DNA of 64,000 nt from Acidobacteriota bacterium. Lineage in GTDB: Bacteria; Acidobacteriota; Thermoanaerobaculia; Multivoradales; Multivoraceae. Numbering within the stretch: position 1 is the stretch's first letter; the number at the start of each line of letters is the position of its first letter. The DNA lies in contig JAPOXA010000206.1 of assembly GCA_026707325.1 (NCBI GenBank), positions 1-64,000 of the forward strand. The letters run 5' to 3'. Below, one piece after another: positions 1-8,402 of the stretch. Below the pieces are notes generated by a model. That model had not been told where the DNA came from. It was given only the letters and a program-made list of their open reading frames with translations, and did no database searches. The position numbers and the translations under genes were made by a program.

Positions 1-109
1 CGTCCAGGACGCGGCCGTCGATCGTGCCCGTCTGCGGACCGTCCGCGAGCAGCGGGGCGACGCAGATCAGGACGACAAGCCCTCCGAGCCAAACAGAACG
101 TCGATTCAT
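1..109 (-). CDS. TonB-dependent receptor-like protein, N-terminal fragment
   Basis: Only the first 36 codons lie in the window; the gene runs off the left edge. The ATG at 109 is preceded by a purine-rich GGAGG site. The peptide starts with a basic MNRR followed by a hydrophobic stretch ending near LLADG, which reads as a Sec signal peptide. It then gives TGTIDGRVLD, the usual opening of the carboxypeptidase-regulatory-like beta-sandwich found at the N-terminus of Oar-like TonB-dependent receptors. The complete receptor at 1763 has the matching TGIIRGTVRG. The gene is divergent from the sulfatase at 268, so it may belong to the same uptake locus. The family call rests on a short stretch and could also fit another protein with this domain. 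Confidence 0.6.
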   Translation of the reverse strand, partial: MNRRSVWLGGLVVLICVAPLLADGPQTGTIDGRVLD

Positions 110-267
110 GCCTCTCCCTCCAGGTCACGAGTTCGACCGGCCGCCGCAGACCATCCAGAACGGCCGGGCCAACCCCTTAGGGCTCCAAGTGTCAGATAAT
201 CTAGCCTAACGCCGTTCGCACTTACAAACACCGTTCAATCGAACGGATCCGATCGCAGGAGGGCCCG

Positions 268-1710
268 ATGACCCGCCGTACCCGCCGCGACTTCCTCCAG
301 CAGTCCTCTCGCCTGCTCGCCGGCGGCGCTCTCGCCGGTCTCCACGGCTGCGGCAGCGCCGAGCCGCAGGCCGAGGGCGACGACCGCCCCAACCTCCTCT
401 TCTTCTTCCCCGACCAGCATCGGCCCGACTGGCTCGGCCCGGGCAGCGGCGGTCTCGCAGCATTGCGGACACCGCACATCGACCGCCTAGCCCGCGACGG
501 CGTCAACTTCACCCGCGCCCTCGTGCCGTCGCCGGTCTGCGCCCCCTCACGCGCCTGCCTGGCCTCCGGCCGCGAGTACGACCGTTGCGGCGTTCCCGGC
601 AACGGCACCGACTACCCGCTCGAGCAGGAGACGTTCTACGGCCTGCTCCGGGATTCCGGCTACCACACCATGGCGGTCGGCAAGCTCGACATGTCGAAGA
701 ACAGCGGCAACTGGGGCATGGACGGAGCGAACTTCGCCGATGAGTGGGGCTTCTCGGCGCAGATCAACAACTGCGGCAAGGGCGACGGCATGCAGTCCTA
801 CCTGGAGGATCCGGAAGGGCCGAAGGACCCGTACTACGCCTTTCTCGACTCCCTCGAACCGCCGCAGGGCAAGGCCTGCGCCGAGGACTTCCGGCGGCGA
901 CGCTCCGGCTTCCCCGACACCTGGTGGGGCGACGTGATCACCTCGCCCCTCGGACCCGAGGCCTACTGCGACAACTGGATCGCACGCAACGGACTCGACC
1001 TGATCGAGGCGGCGCCGCGGGACCGGCCCTGGCACCTCGTCATCAACTTCACCGGGCCCCACCCGCCGGTCGACATCACGGCCGAGATGGAAAGTTGGGT
1101 GCGCGACAGGGATGGTCTCGGCCAACCCTTCGCCTACGAAGGCGCCCTGACTCCCGCCGAACACGTGGCCCTGCGCCAGAACTACGCCGCGATGATCGAG
1201 AACATCGACACCTGGCTGGGCCGCTACATCGACATGCTCGACGAAACCGGCCAGCTCGAGAACACGATCATCGTCTACTCAAGCGACCACGGCGAGATGC
1301 TCGGCGACCACGCGCTCTGGGGCAAGTCGCTGCCCTACCAGGCTTCCGCCGGAGTCCCCCTCCTGGCGGCCGGCCCCGGCATCCGCGAGGGCTACCAATG
1401 CGACCTGCCGACGACCGTCCTCGACCTCGCCGCCACCTTCCTCGACTACGCGGACCTCCCCACCCCGGCCGACATGGACAGCCGGTCGCTCCGCCCGCTC
1501 CTGGAGGGGCGGACCGACAGCCACCGGGACGTCGTCCTGTCCGGCCTCCGCGACTGGCGGCTCGCCTACGACGGCCGCTACAAGCTGGTCACCGGCTTCG
1601 AGAGCGAGGAGATCCTGTGGGATCTGGAGGCGGATCCGATGGAGACCGAGAACGTGGCGGCGAAGCAGCCGGAGGTGGTCCGGCGGTTGCGCGACGCACT
1701 GCCGGCCTGA
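268..1710 (+). CDS. Tat-exported sulfatase (Cys-type, CxPSR motif)
   Basis: Sulfatase of the alkaline-phosphatase superfamily, predicted to hydrolyse sulfate esters outside the cytoplasm. The N-terminus has a twin-arginine motif (RRDFLQ, residues 6-11), a hydrophobic stretch and then LHGC (C28), which may be a lipobox. DQ at 49-50 begins the metal site. CAPSR at 91-95 is the maturation motif whose Cys is converted to formylglycine by FGE or anSME. SSDHGEMLGDH further on is the second metal-binding segment. The 480-aa length is normal. The ATG at 268 follows AGGAGG with a good spacing. It lies between two receptor genes, which suggests uptake and degradation of a sulfated glycan. The substrate cannot be read from the sequence. 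No maturase gene is in the window. Confidence 0.9.
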   Translation: MTRRTRRDFLQQSSRLLAGGALAGLHGCGSAEPQAEGDDRPNLLFFFPDQHRPDWLGPGSGGLAALRTPHIDRLARDGVNFTRALVPSPVCAPSRACLASGREYDRCGVPGNGTDYPLEQETFYGLLRDSGYHTMAVGKLDMSKNSGNWGMDGANFADEWGFSAQINNCGKGDGMQSYLEDPEGPKDPYYAFLDSLEPPQGKACAEDFRRRRSGFPDTWWGDVITSPLGPEAYCDNWIARNGLDLIEAAPRDRPWHLVINFTGPHPPVDITAEMESWVRDRDGLGQPFAYEGALTPAEHVALRQNYAAMIENIDTWLGRYIDMLDETGQLENTIIVYSSDHGEMLGDHALWGKSLPYQASAGVPLLAAGPGIREGYQCDLPTTVLDLAATFLDYADLPTPADMDSRSLRPLLEGRTDSHRDVVLSGLRDWRLAYDGRYKLVTGFESEEILWDLEADPMETENVAAKQPEVVRRLRDALPA

Positions 1711-1762
1711 GCCCGCTATCATCCCGCCGCCGCTGCCCGCGGCAGTCCTCCCGGCTTCGATC

Positions 1763-4700
1763 ATGTCCCTCCGTTCGACGCTTGCCGCGATCCTGCTCGC
1801 AGCTGTCGCCATCCCCGCAACCGCGCAGTCCGAGGCAACCACGGGCATCATCCGCGGCACGGTCCGCGGGCCCGACGGCGCCACCGTCGGCGGCGCCCAC
1901 GTGCTGATCCAGCACGCGGAAACGGGACTCGTGACATCCGTCGAAACGACGGCTACGGGCACCTTTGCCCGCACGCTGCTGCCGCTCGGTTCCTACGAAC
2001 TGATCGTAACCAGGGACGACGAAGGACTGATGGAACGACTCGCCGGCCTGACGCTTCGCGTCGGCGAGAGCCTGAACCTCGACATCGAACTGAAGCCCGT
2101 CGTTGCCGAGGAGATCCCCGTCGTCGCCGATGCCTACGGCACGGCGGCCACCGAGGACGTGACGACCTCCCAGCGGCTCGCCGACGAGGTGATCGAGGGG
2201 CTGCCGACGAACGGCCGGAACTTCTTCGACCTGACCCTGCTCACACCGGGCGCCTCGCTCTCCCAGGGACCCGACGGCGATGAGCTGAACATCAGCGGCC
2301 AGCGCGGCATCTTCAACAACTTCATCGTCGACGGCGCCGACTTCAACAACTCGTTCTTCGGCGAGCAGCGCGGGGGGCAGCGTCCGGCCTTCACGTTCAA
2401 CCAGGACGCGATCCAGGAGATGGTCGTCATCAACCAGGGCGCGACAGCCGAGTTCGGCCGGTCCGCGGGCGGCTTCGTCAACGTGATCACGAAGTCCGGC
2501 ACGAACGAGTTGGAGGGCACCGGGCACACCTTCAGCCAGTGGGACGGGATCTCCACCGAGCACCCCTCCGGCGAAGCCGCGAAGCCGGACTTCAGCCGCC
2601 TCCAGTACGGCTTCACGCTCGGCGGTCCGATCAGCCGGAACCGGCTGTTCTTCTTCGGCGCCTACGACGAGCAGGACGCCTCGGAGACCAAGCAGGTCGT
2701 GCGCAACGTCGCCGGCCCCGCCAACCTGGCGCGGCTTGACCGTTTCCTGCGGGACCGCTGGCCCGGCCTGTTCGGCGACGAGTTCGGCCCCATCGAGCGC
2801 ACAGACGACAACCGCGCCCTGATCGCCAAGCTGGACTTCAACCTCAGCGAAAGCCACCAGGCGTCGGTCAAGTACAACTACACCTGGTCCGAGCAGGAGA
2901 ACGGCACGTTCGACGTCGACTCCTGGGGCCTGTCAGCGAACGGCATCGAGCAGGACTACTCGCACGCCGTCAACCTCAGCCTGCGCTCCCTCCTCAGCAA
3001 CCGGACCTCGAACGAACTCCGCCTGCAATGGGCGCGCGAGCACCGGCCGCGACGCTACGGCGGACCGCTGCAGCCTGGAGTCGAGCCGCCGCCCCAGCCG
3101 CCGTACCAGGTCCTCGGCGGCAGGCCCTTCCCCGACATCGCGATGGACTTCGCCGACGGCTTCCGCATCGGCCTGCCGTTCTTCCTGCCGATCGGCGCCG
3201 ACGCGGCGGACGACCGCAGGCAGCTCGTCGACAACGTCTCCACGCTGCTCGGCGATCACCTGGTCAAGGCGGGCATCGAGGCGAACCGGACCGGAGTCAG
3301 CCAGCAGTTCCTGGGGTTCGGCAACAGTCGCTACATCTTCGATTCGGTGGATGGCTTCATCCACTTCGTCGAGCAGGGGAACCGCTACGTCACCTGCTCC
3401 GACGGTTCGAGCAACGCCGCCGGCGCCTGCCCTCCCGGAACCGGGATCACCGGGCCCGTCCTGCTCTATCTGCAGGCCGCGACCGTGCCCGGCGTGCCGC
3501 CGGAGGACCTGGGGCGGCAGGCCTTCGACGTCGACGAGGTCGCGCTGTTCCTGCAGGACACCTGGCAGGCGAGCGACCGGGTCATCCTGAACCTCGGACT
3601 GCGCTGGGAGGGAACCTGGAACCCGGACCCGCTGATCGCCCCGCGGGACACCTGGTTCGCGCCCTACCTGGACGATCCGCGGTTCCCTTCGGACGGCACG
3701 ATCCCCGACGATCTCGACAACTTCCAGCCCCGCCTGGGCCTGGTCTGGGACGCCTCGGGCGACGGCTCCAACGTGTTGCGGCTGAACGCCGGCTCCTACG
3801 TCTCCCGCATCCCCAGCCTCGTCCTGGCCGGTCCGCGCACGACGAACGGCGCGTTCCAGCAGGTTCTCTTCCGCAGCAGCACCGCCTCGCCGGCGCTCGG
3901 CCCGGTGCCGCCCATCGACGAGCAGATCGACGGCTCGGACACGCTGCCCTTCCTGCCCGACATCACGGTCGTCGACCGCGACCTGGAACTGCCCGAGACC
4001 TGGTCGTTCGGCGCCGGCTACGAGCACCGCATGGGCCGCGGCCTGACCGCCGAACTCGCCTACCAGCATGCGCGGACCAACGAGCTCTTCCGCTTCGTCG
4101 ACCGCAACCACCCGGGATTCGGCGCGCCCTTCGGCGTCGGCACCCATCCTGGCGGCGGCGGCATCAATGCCCTGAACAACACGGAAAGTTCGGCGCGCTC
4201 CCGCTACCACGGCCTGACGGCCAGCCTGCGCGGCCGCGACGCCTTCGACGGCCTGCTCACCTTCGAGGTGAACTACACCTTCAGCCGGGATCGCTCCGAC
4301 GACGACAACGAGCGCGACCCCTTCACCTTCCGCTACGCCGATCCGACCGACCTCGGCCCCGAGTTCGGCTGGTCGGACCGCGACCGCCGTCACCAGGTCG
4401 CCGGCTACCTGCTCTTCGCCCTGCCCGGCAAGGTCCAGTTCAGCAACGTGTTCCGCTACCTGTCGGCGTCGCCCGTGTCGGAGTCCTGCGCCGCCCCCGG
4501 GCGGAGAGCCGCTCAGCCAGGCGACCGCATCTGCGCGGACGACCGCGTCCTCCAGCGAAACACCTTGCGCCGCGACAACGACTTCCTGACCTGGGACGTA
4601 AGACTCTCCCGTGCGTTCACCGTGGGGCCGGGCATCACCCTCGAACCGGTCTTCGAGATCTTCAACCTGACGAACGCCGACAACCGTCTCGACGCCTCCC

Positions 4701-4792
4701 AGGGCTCCCTGCTCTTCAACTTCGACGGCACGATCCGCAGCGGCCTGGGAGACAGCCGCCGCGGCCAGATCGGCCTGCGGGTTCACTTCTGA
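1763..4792 (+). CDS. Oar-like TonB-dependent receptor with carboxypeptidase-regulatory-like domain
   Basis: Outer-membrane receptor of 1009 aa. A Sec signal peptide (residues 1-22, ending ATAQS) is followed by a carboxypeptidase-regulatory-like domain (about 29-115). A plug domain follows (about 130-240; it includes NGRNFFDLTLLTPG and VITKSGTNELEG, typical of Oar-like proteins). A long beta-barrel extends to a C-terminal RVHF with the terminal Phe expected by the BAM machinery. It starts 52 bp after the sulfatase, so the two may be co-transcribed; a TATCAT sequence at 1717-1722 could instead serve as its own -10 element. In this family the ligand is usually an oligosaccharide or peptide, but nothing here identifies it. 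The stop is 16 bp from that of the convergent aminopeptidase. Confidence 0.88.
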   Translation: MSLRSTLAAILLAAVAIPATAQSEATTGIIRGTVRGPDGATVGGAHVLIQHAETGLVTSVETTATGTFARTLLPLGSYELIVTRDDEGLMERLAGLTLRVGESLNLDIELKPVVAEEIPVVADAYGTAATEDVTTSQRLADEVIEGLPTNGRNFFDLTLLTPGASLSQGPDGDELNISGQRGIFNNFIVDGADFNNSFFGEQRGGQRPAFTFNQDAIQEMVVINQGATAEFGRSAGGFVNVITKSGTNELEGTGHTFSQWDGISTEHPSGEAAKPDFSRLQYGFTLGGPISRNRLFFFGAYDEQDASETKQVVRNVAGPANLARLDRFLRDRWPGLFGDEFGPIERTDDNRALIAKLDFNLSESHQASVKYNYTWSEQENGTFDVDSWGLSANGIEQDYSHAVNLSLRSLLSNRTSNELRLQWAREHRPRRYGGPLQPGVEPPPQPPYQVLGGRPFPDIAMDFADGFRIGLPFFLPIGADAADDRRQLVDNVSTLLGDHLVKAGIEANRTGVSQQFLGFGNSRYIFDSVDGFIHFVEQGNRYVTCSDGSSNAAGACPPGTGITGPVLLYLQAATVPGVPPEDLGRQAFDVDEVALFLQDTWQASDRVILNLGLRWEGTWNPDPLIAPRDTWFAPYLDDPRFPSDGTIPDDLDNFQPRLGLVWDASGDGSNVLRLNAGSYVSRIPSLVLAGPRTTNGAFQQVLFRSSTASPALGPVPPIDEQIDGSDTLPFLPDITVVDRDLELPETWSFGAGYEHRMGRGLTAELAYQHARTNELFRFVDRNHPGFGAPFGVGTHPGGGGINALNNTESSARSRYHGLTASLRGRDAFDGLLTFEVNYTFSRDRSDDDNERDPFTFRYADPTDLGPEFGWSDRDRRHQVAGYLLFALPGKVQFSNVFRYLSASPVSESCAAPGRRAAQPGDRICADDRVLQRNTLRRDNDFLTWDVRLSRAFTVGPGITLEPVFEIFNLTNADNRLDASQGSLLFNFDGTIRSGLGDSRRGQIGLRVHF

Positions 4793-4808
4793 AGACCCGG
4801 AGGCACTT

Positions 4809-5987
4809 CTAGGCGCCGAGGATCCGCAGCTCCCTCGGCGACGACGTGAGCAGGTCGCAGCCCTGCTCGGTCACCCGGACGTTGTCCTCGATTCGCACCC
4901 CGCCCCAGCCGTCGAGATAGAGGCCCGGCTCGATCGTGAACACCGCCCCCTCCTCGACAACGTCGGTGTTGCCCGCCATCACGGACGGCGGCTCGTGGAT
5001 CTCCAGGCCCAGGCCGTGCCCCGTGCGATGGGTCATGAACTCCTTGAAGCGGGCGGCTCGCAGGTTCGCCTGGCAGTTCTTGTGGACGTAGTCGTACGTG
5101 ACGCCGGGACGTGACGCCGCCACTCCGCGGATGTTCGCCTGCAGCACCGCCTCGTAGACCTCCCGCATCCGGTCCGTCGGCGAGCCGCTGACCACGAACG
5201 TGCGGGTGATATCGCAGTGGTAACCGTCGAACGAGGTCCCGAAGTCGACCAGCAGGAACTCGCCCTCCTCCATCTTCCGCTCGTCGGGCACTCCGTGGGG
5301 CAGCGCACTCTTCGGACCGCTGAGAACGATCGGGCCGAAGGAGATGCCGCCCCCGCCGCGGCGCAACAGCTCACTCGAGAGCTTGGCGGCGATCTCGCGC
5401 TCGGTGCGTCCCGGCTTGACGTCCCGCAGCGTGAACTCGAGCGCCGCCTCGGCGATCTTCGACGCCTGCTGGATCGCCTTCGCCTCCTCGTCGCTCTTCT
5501 TGAGCCGCAGTTCGCTCACGATCGACTCGGCGCTCTCGATCTTCGCCTTCGGAAGCTCGCGGGACAGGTGCTGGACCTCCATGTAGCGCAGGCTGAGCGG
5601 TTCGACCGCCACCCGCGCCGCCTTCCCGAGGCCCTTGAACGCCGCGGCCGCGGCTTCCTCCGGACCGTCCGCGTCGTCCCAGAAGTGCACCGACTCGACG
5701 GCCGGCGCGACGCCGCGGAAGTTGGCCTCCTCCAGCGCGGGCACGATCGCCACGGGAGCGTCGGCGGTCGGCACGATGAGCAGGAAGAGCCGCTCGTGGC
5801 CGTCGAAGTGGTGGCCCAGGAGCCAGGTCAACGTGGCTCCCGGCGTCAGCACGACGGCGTCCGCGCCGGCCGAGGCCGCGGCCTGCCGCAACTGCTCCAG
5901 GCGGACGGCATCGCGGCTCGAGTGCCTCGGCGCCCCGTCGTCCCCGGCCCCTTCCGCCAGCCCTGCCTCCACGGTGTCGTCGCCCAT
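4809..5987 (-). CDS. M24 family Xaa-Pro aminopeptidase
   Basis: Metallopeptidase predicted to remove N-terminal residues that precede proline. The first 150 residues form the creatinase-type N-terminal domain. The pita-bread catalytic domain follows, and its five metal ligands are visible: Asp in LLVDFGTS, Asp in HCDITRTF, His in HRTGHGLGLEIHE, Glu in FTIEPGLY and Glu in GVRIEDN. The 392-aa length fits bacterial PepQ/PepP-like enzymes. No signal peptide is seen, so it is probably cytoplasmic. The first 25 residues are acidic and low in complexity, and a later start is possible. The gene is convergent with the receptor and divergent from the acyl-CoA dehydrogenase across 118 bp. Confidence 0.9.
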   Translation of the reverse strand: MGDDTVEAGLAEGAGDDGAPRHSSRDAVRLEQLRQAAASAGADAVVLTPGATLTWLLGHHFDGHERLFLLIVPTADAPVAIVPALEEANFRGVAPAVESVHFWDDADGPEEAAAAAFKGLGKAARVAVEPLSLRYMEVQHLSRELPKAKIESAESIVSELRLKKSDEEAKAIQQASKIAEAALEFTLRDVKPGRTEREIAAKLSSELLRRGGGGISFGPIVLSGPKSALPHGVPDERKMEEGEFLLVDFGTSFDGYHCDITRTFVVSGSPTDRMREVYEAVLQANIRGVAASRPGVTYDYVHKNCQANLRAARFKEFMTHRTGHGLGLEIHEPPSVMAGNTDVVEEGAVFTIEPGLYLDGWGGVRIEDNVRVTEQGCDLLTSSPRELRILGA

Positions 5988-6105
5988 CTTGTCGTCGCCG
6001 CCCTTCCCGAGGTTGTCCTTCGACGGAGTGTCGAACTCGACAGCTTACTCCGAACGCTCCAGCGTGCTGACGAGGACCCCCGGGCGCGATAAAGTCGCGC
6101 CCATC

Positions 6106-7299
6106 ATGGACACATCGATCGGCTCCGAATACGACTCCCTCCGCGAGGAGATCCGCTCCTTCCTCACCGCCAATGAGGACGTTGCCGTCCCGGCCGGTCC
6201 TGGCTTCGGCGGTGACGCATCGCAGGTCCGCGCAAGAACCCTGGAGTGGCAGAAGCGGCTCTTCGACGCCGGCTACGCCGGCCGCACGATCCCCAAGCGC
6301 TACGGCGGCGCCGGTCACGAGCCCGATGCCCTCGCCAGCCTGGTGATCGAGGAGGAGTTCCAGAACGCCGGGATCTCCCTTGGGATGGAGAACCAGGGCA
6401 CCGGAATGTTCGTCCCGACGCTGCTGCACTTCGGCCGCGAGGACCAGAAGCAGGAGCTGATCCGGCCCACGATGCGCGGCGAACTGATCTGGTGCCAGGG
6501 GTACAGCGAGCCGGGATCCGGCTCCGATCTGGCGTCGCTGCGGACCTCCGCGGTGCTCGACGGCGACGAATACGTGATCAACGGCCAGAAGATCTGGACC
6601 AGCGGCGCTCGCGAGGCCGACATGATGTTCGCCCTGATTCGCACCGAAGCGGACGCGGGAAAGCACGGCGGCATCAGCTACATCGTCCTGTCGATGGACA
6701 CCCCCGGCCTCGACGTGCGCCCGCTGATGACGATGACCGGCGACGCCTCCTTCAACGAGGTCTTCTTCACCGACGTGCGGGTGCCCGCCATGAACGTCGT
6801 CGGCCGCCCGGGTCAGGGCTGGGAGGTCGGCACCTACACCCTGCGCTTCGAGCGCAACATGCTCGGCCGCTCCAGCACGACGGAGAGCTACCTCGCCGGC
6901 TGCGTCGACATCCTGCGCGAGACCGGCCTGATCGACTCGCCCGTCTACCGGGACCGGCTGCTCAAGCTCGAGGGCCGGGTCCAGGCAATGAAGTACCACC
7001 AGTTGCGCCTCCTCACCGACAGGTTGAAGAAACGCGACTCCGGCGCCGGGGGACTCATCGTCAAGCTGAACAGCTGCCAGTTGAACTACGACGTCTGCGC
7101 CCTGGCGATCGACGCGATGGCGGAGCGCGGCGTCCTGAAGCGCGGCTCGAAGCACGTACGCGACTACGGCAACTGGCAGCGCAACTACATGTACGCCCTT
7201 GGCCTGATCATCGGCGGCGGCACCGCGCAGATACAGAAGAACATCATCGGCGAGCGGGGCCTCGGCCTGCCGCGGGAGCCGAAGCCGGCAGCGGCCTAG
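6106..7299 (+). CDS. Acyl-CoA dehydrogenase (first of a pair)
   Basis: FAD-dependent acyl-CoA dehydrogenase of 397 aa. The reading frame is open far upstream, but homology begins at the ATG at 6106 (MDTSIGSEYDS). Visible family segments are an N-terminal helical domain, the flavin-binding middle segment (QGYSEPGSGSDLASLRT and INGQKIWTSG) and a C-terminal helical domain ending in IQKNIIGERGLGLPRE. The N-terminus is of the type found in steroid side-chain or long-chain enzymes that act as heteromers with a second subunit. The second dehydrogenase gene begins 28 bp after the stop, which fits such an alpha2beta2 pair. GATAAA at 6088-6093 may be a -10 element very close to the start codon. The substrate is not determined. 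Confidence 0.9.
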   Translation: MDTSIGSEYDSLREEIRSFLTANEDVAVPAGPGFGGDASQVRARTLEWQKRLFDAGYAGRTIPKRYGGAGHEPDALASLVIEEEFQNAGISLGMENQGTGMFVPTLLHFGREDQKQELIRPTMRGELIWCQGYSEPGSGSDLASLRTSAVLDGDEYVINGQKIWTSGAREADMMFALIRTEADAGKHGGISYIVLSMDTPGLDVRPLMTMTGDASFNEVFFTDVRVPAMNVVGRPGQGWEVGTYTLRFERNMLGRSSTTESYLAGCVDILRETGLIDSPVYRDRLLKLEGRVQAMKYHQLRLLTDRLKKRDSGAGGLIVKLNSCQLNYDVCALAIDAMAERGVLKRGSKHVRDYGNWQRNYMYALGLIIGGGTAQIQKNIIGERGLGLPREPKPAAA

Positions 7300-7327
7300 C
7301 GGCCGGGGCCACAAGGAGTCCTCGAAC

Positions 7328-8380
7328 ATGGACTTTGGACTGACGCAGCCGCAGGAGCTGCTCCGAGACTCGATCGCCCGCTTTCTGGCCCAGGACGTGG
7401 GCATCGAGCGCGTCCGCCGCGCGATGGATTCGGACTCCGGCCGCGACGAAGCGATCCACGGCCAGCTCGGCGACCAGGGGATCACGGGTCTCCTGATCGA
7501 CATGGACCTCGGCGGTTCCGAACTCGGGATGCAGGAGGCGGCGATTGCCGCGCAGGAACTCGGTCGAGCCGCGGCACCCGTCAACTTCCACTCGTCCTAC
7601 GTCCTGGCGCCGCTGCTGATCGCCGGCGCCGACGCCGGCGAACGCCGAAGCGCCCTGCTCGGAGGGATCGCCGAGGGGAGGACCCTGCTCACGCCGATCC
7701 TCGACGCGCCGATCGAGAACGGCCGGATCGACGGTTCCGTGCTCTACCTGCCCGACGCCGCCTGGGCGGACGCCTTTCTGCTCGAAGACGGGGGCAGTCT
7801 GCACCTGCTCGACGCGACCACGCAAGGCATCGACGTGGAGCCCCTTCAGACCGTCGACGACACCCGCCGGGTCGCCGAAGTCACCTTCTCCGACGTCGAC
7901 CTGGGCGCGGCCCAGAACCTCGGCGGCAACTCCGACAGCACGCGGCGTGCCGTCCACGCGGCCCAGATCGCCCTCGCCGCCGACGCCCTGGGCGCCGCCC
8001 AGAAGGGGCTGCACATCGCGGTCGAGTACGCCAAGGAGCGCAAGCAGTTCGACCGCATCATCGGCTCCTTCCAGGCGGTCAAGCACATGTGCGCCGAGGT
8101 CCTCGCCGAGGTCGAGCCGGTCCAGTCCCTGCTCTGGCACACCGCCGACGCCTGGGACGGGGGATCGGACGAGATCGACCACCTCGCCCCCCTGCTCAAG
8201 GCCCACGCAACCGACGTGGCCAACCACGCCGTCACCATGACCACCCAGGTCTTCGGCGGCATCGGCTTCACCCACGAGTGCGACATGCACATCTTCTACA
8301 AGCGCGCCGGTTACGACCGGCAGATACTGGGGAACCCGACGGCGCTCAGGGAACAGGCGGCGGCGGTGATGTACGGCTGA
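7328..8380 (+). CDS. Acyl-CoA dehydrogenase (second of a pair)
   Basis: 350-aa acyl-CoA dehydrogenase family protein. An AAGGAG site precedes the ATG. The C-terminal half contains ERKQFDRIIGSFQAVKHMCAE and TTQVFGGIGFTHECDMH, both typical of the family; the N-terminal half is more divergent. It is shorter than its neighbour, as is usual for the partner subunit of heteromeric dehydrogenases in which only one subunit of the pair contributes the catalytic base. It is co-directional with the preceding gene and probably in the same operon. The damaged drmD gene starts only 22 bp downstream, so read-through from this operon into the defence island is likely. Confidence 0.87.
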   Translation: MDFGLTQPQELLRDSIARFLAQDVGIERVRRAMDSDSGRDEAIHGQLGDQGITGLLIDMDLGGSELGMQEAAIAAQELGRAAAPVNFHSSYVLAPLLIAGADAGERRSALLGGIAEGRTLLTPILDAPIENGRIDGSVLYLPDAAWADAFLLEDGGSLHLLDATTQGIDVEPLQTVDDTRRVAEVTFSDVDLGAAQNLGGNSDSTRRAVHAAQIALAADALGAAQKGLHIAVEYAKERKQFDRIIGSFQAVKHMCAEVLAEVEPVQSLLWHTADAWDGGSDEIDHLAPLLKAHATDVANHAVTMTTQVFGGIGFTHECDMHIFYKRAGYDRQILGNPTALREQAAAVMYG

Positions 8381-8402
8381 GGTTGCTGGAACCCCGCCCC
8401 GA

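Noticed and set aside
744-1907. Plus-strand frame inside the sulfatase
   Set aside because: Alternative frame of the sulfatase, Arg/Pro-rich, no family features.
2933-4786. Long open frame on the minus strand across the receptor
   Set aside because: Antisense shadow in GC-rich DNA; low-complexity Val/Gly/Glu/Arg content and no motif. The plus-strand receptor explains the region.
5371-7584. Long minus-strand frame across the aminopeptidase and the first acyl-CoA dehydrogenase
   Set aside because: It overlaps two well-supported genes and reads as out-of-frame shadow.
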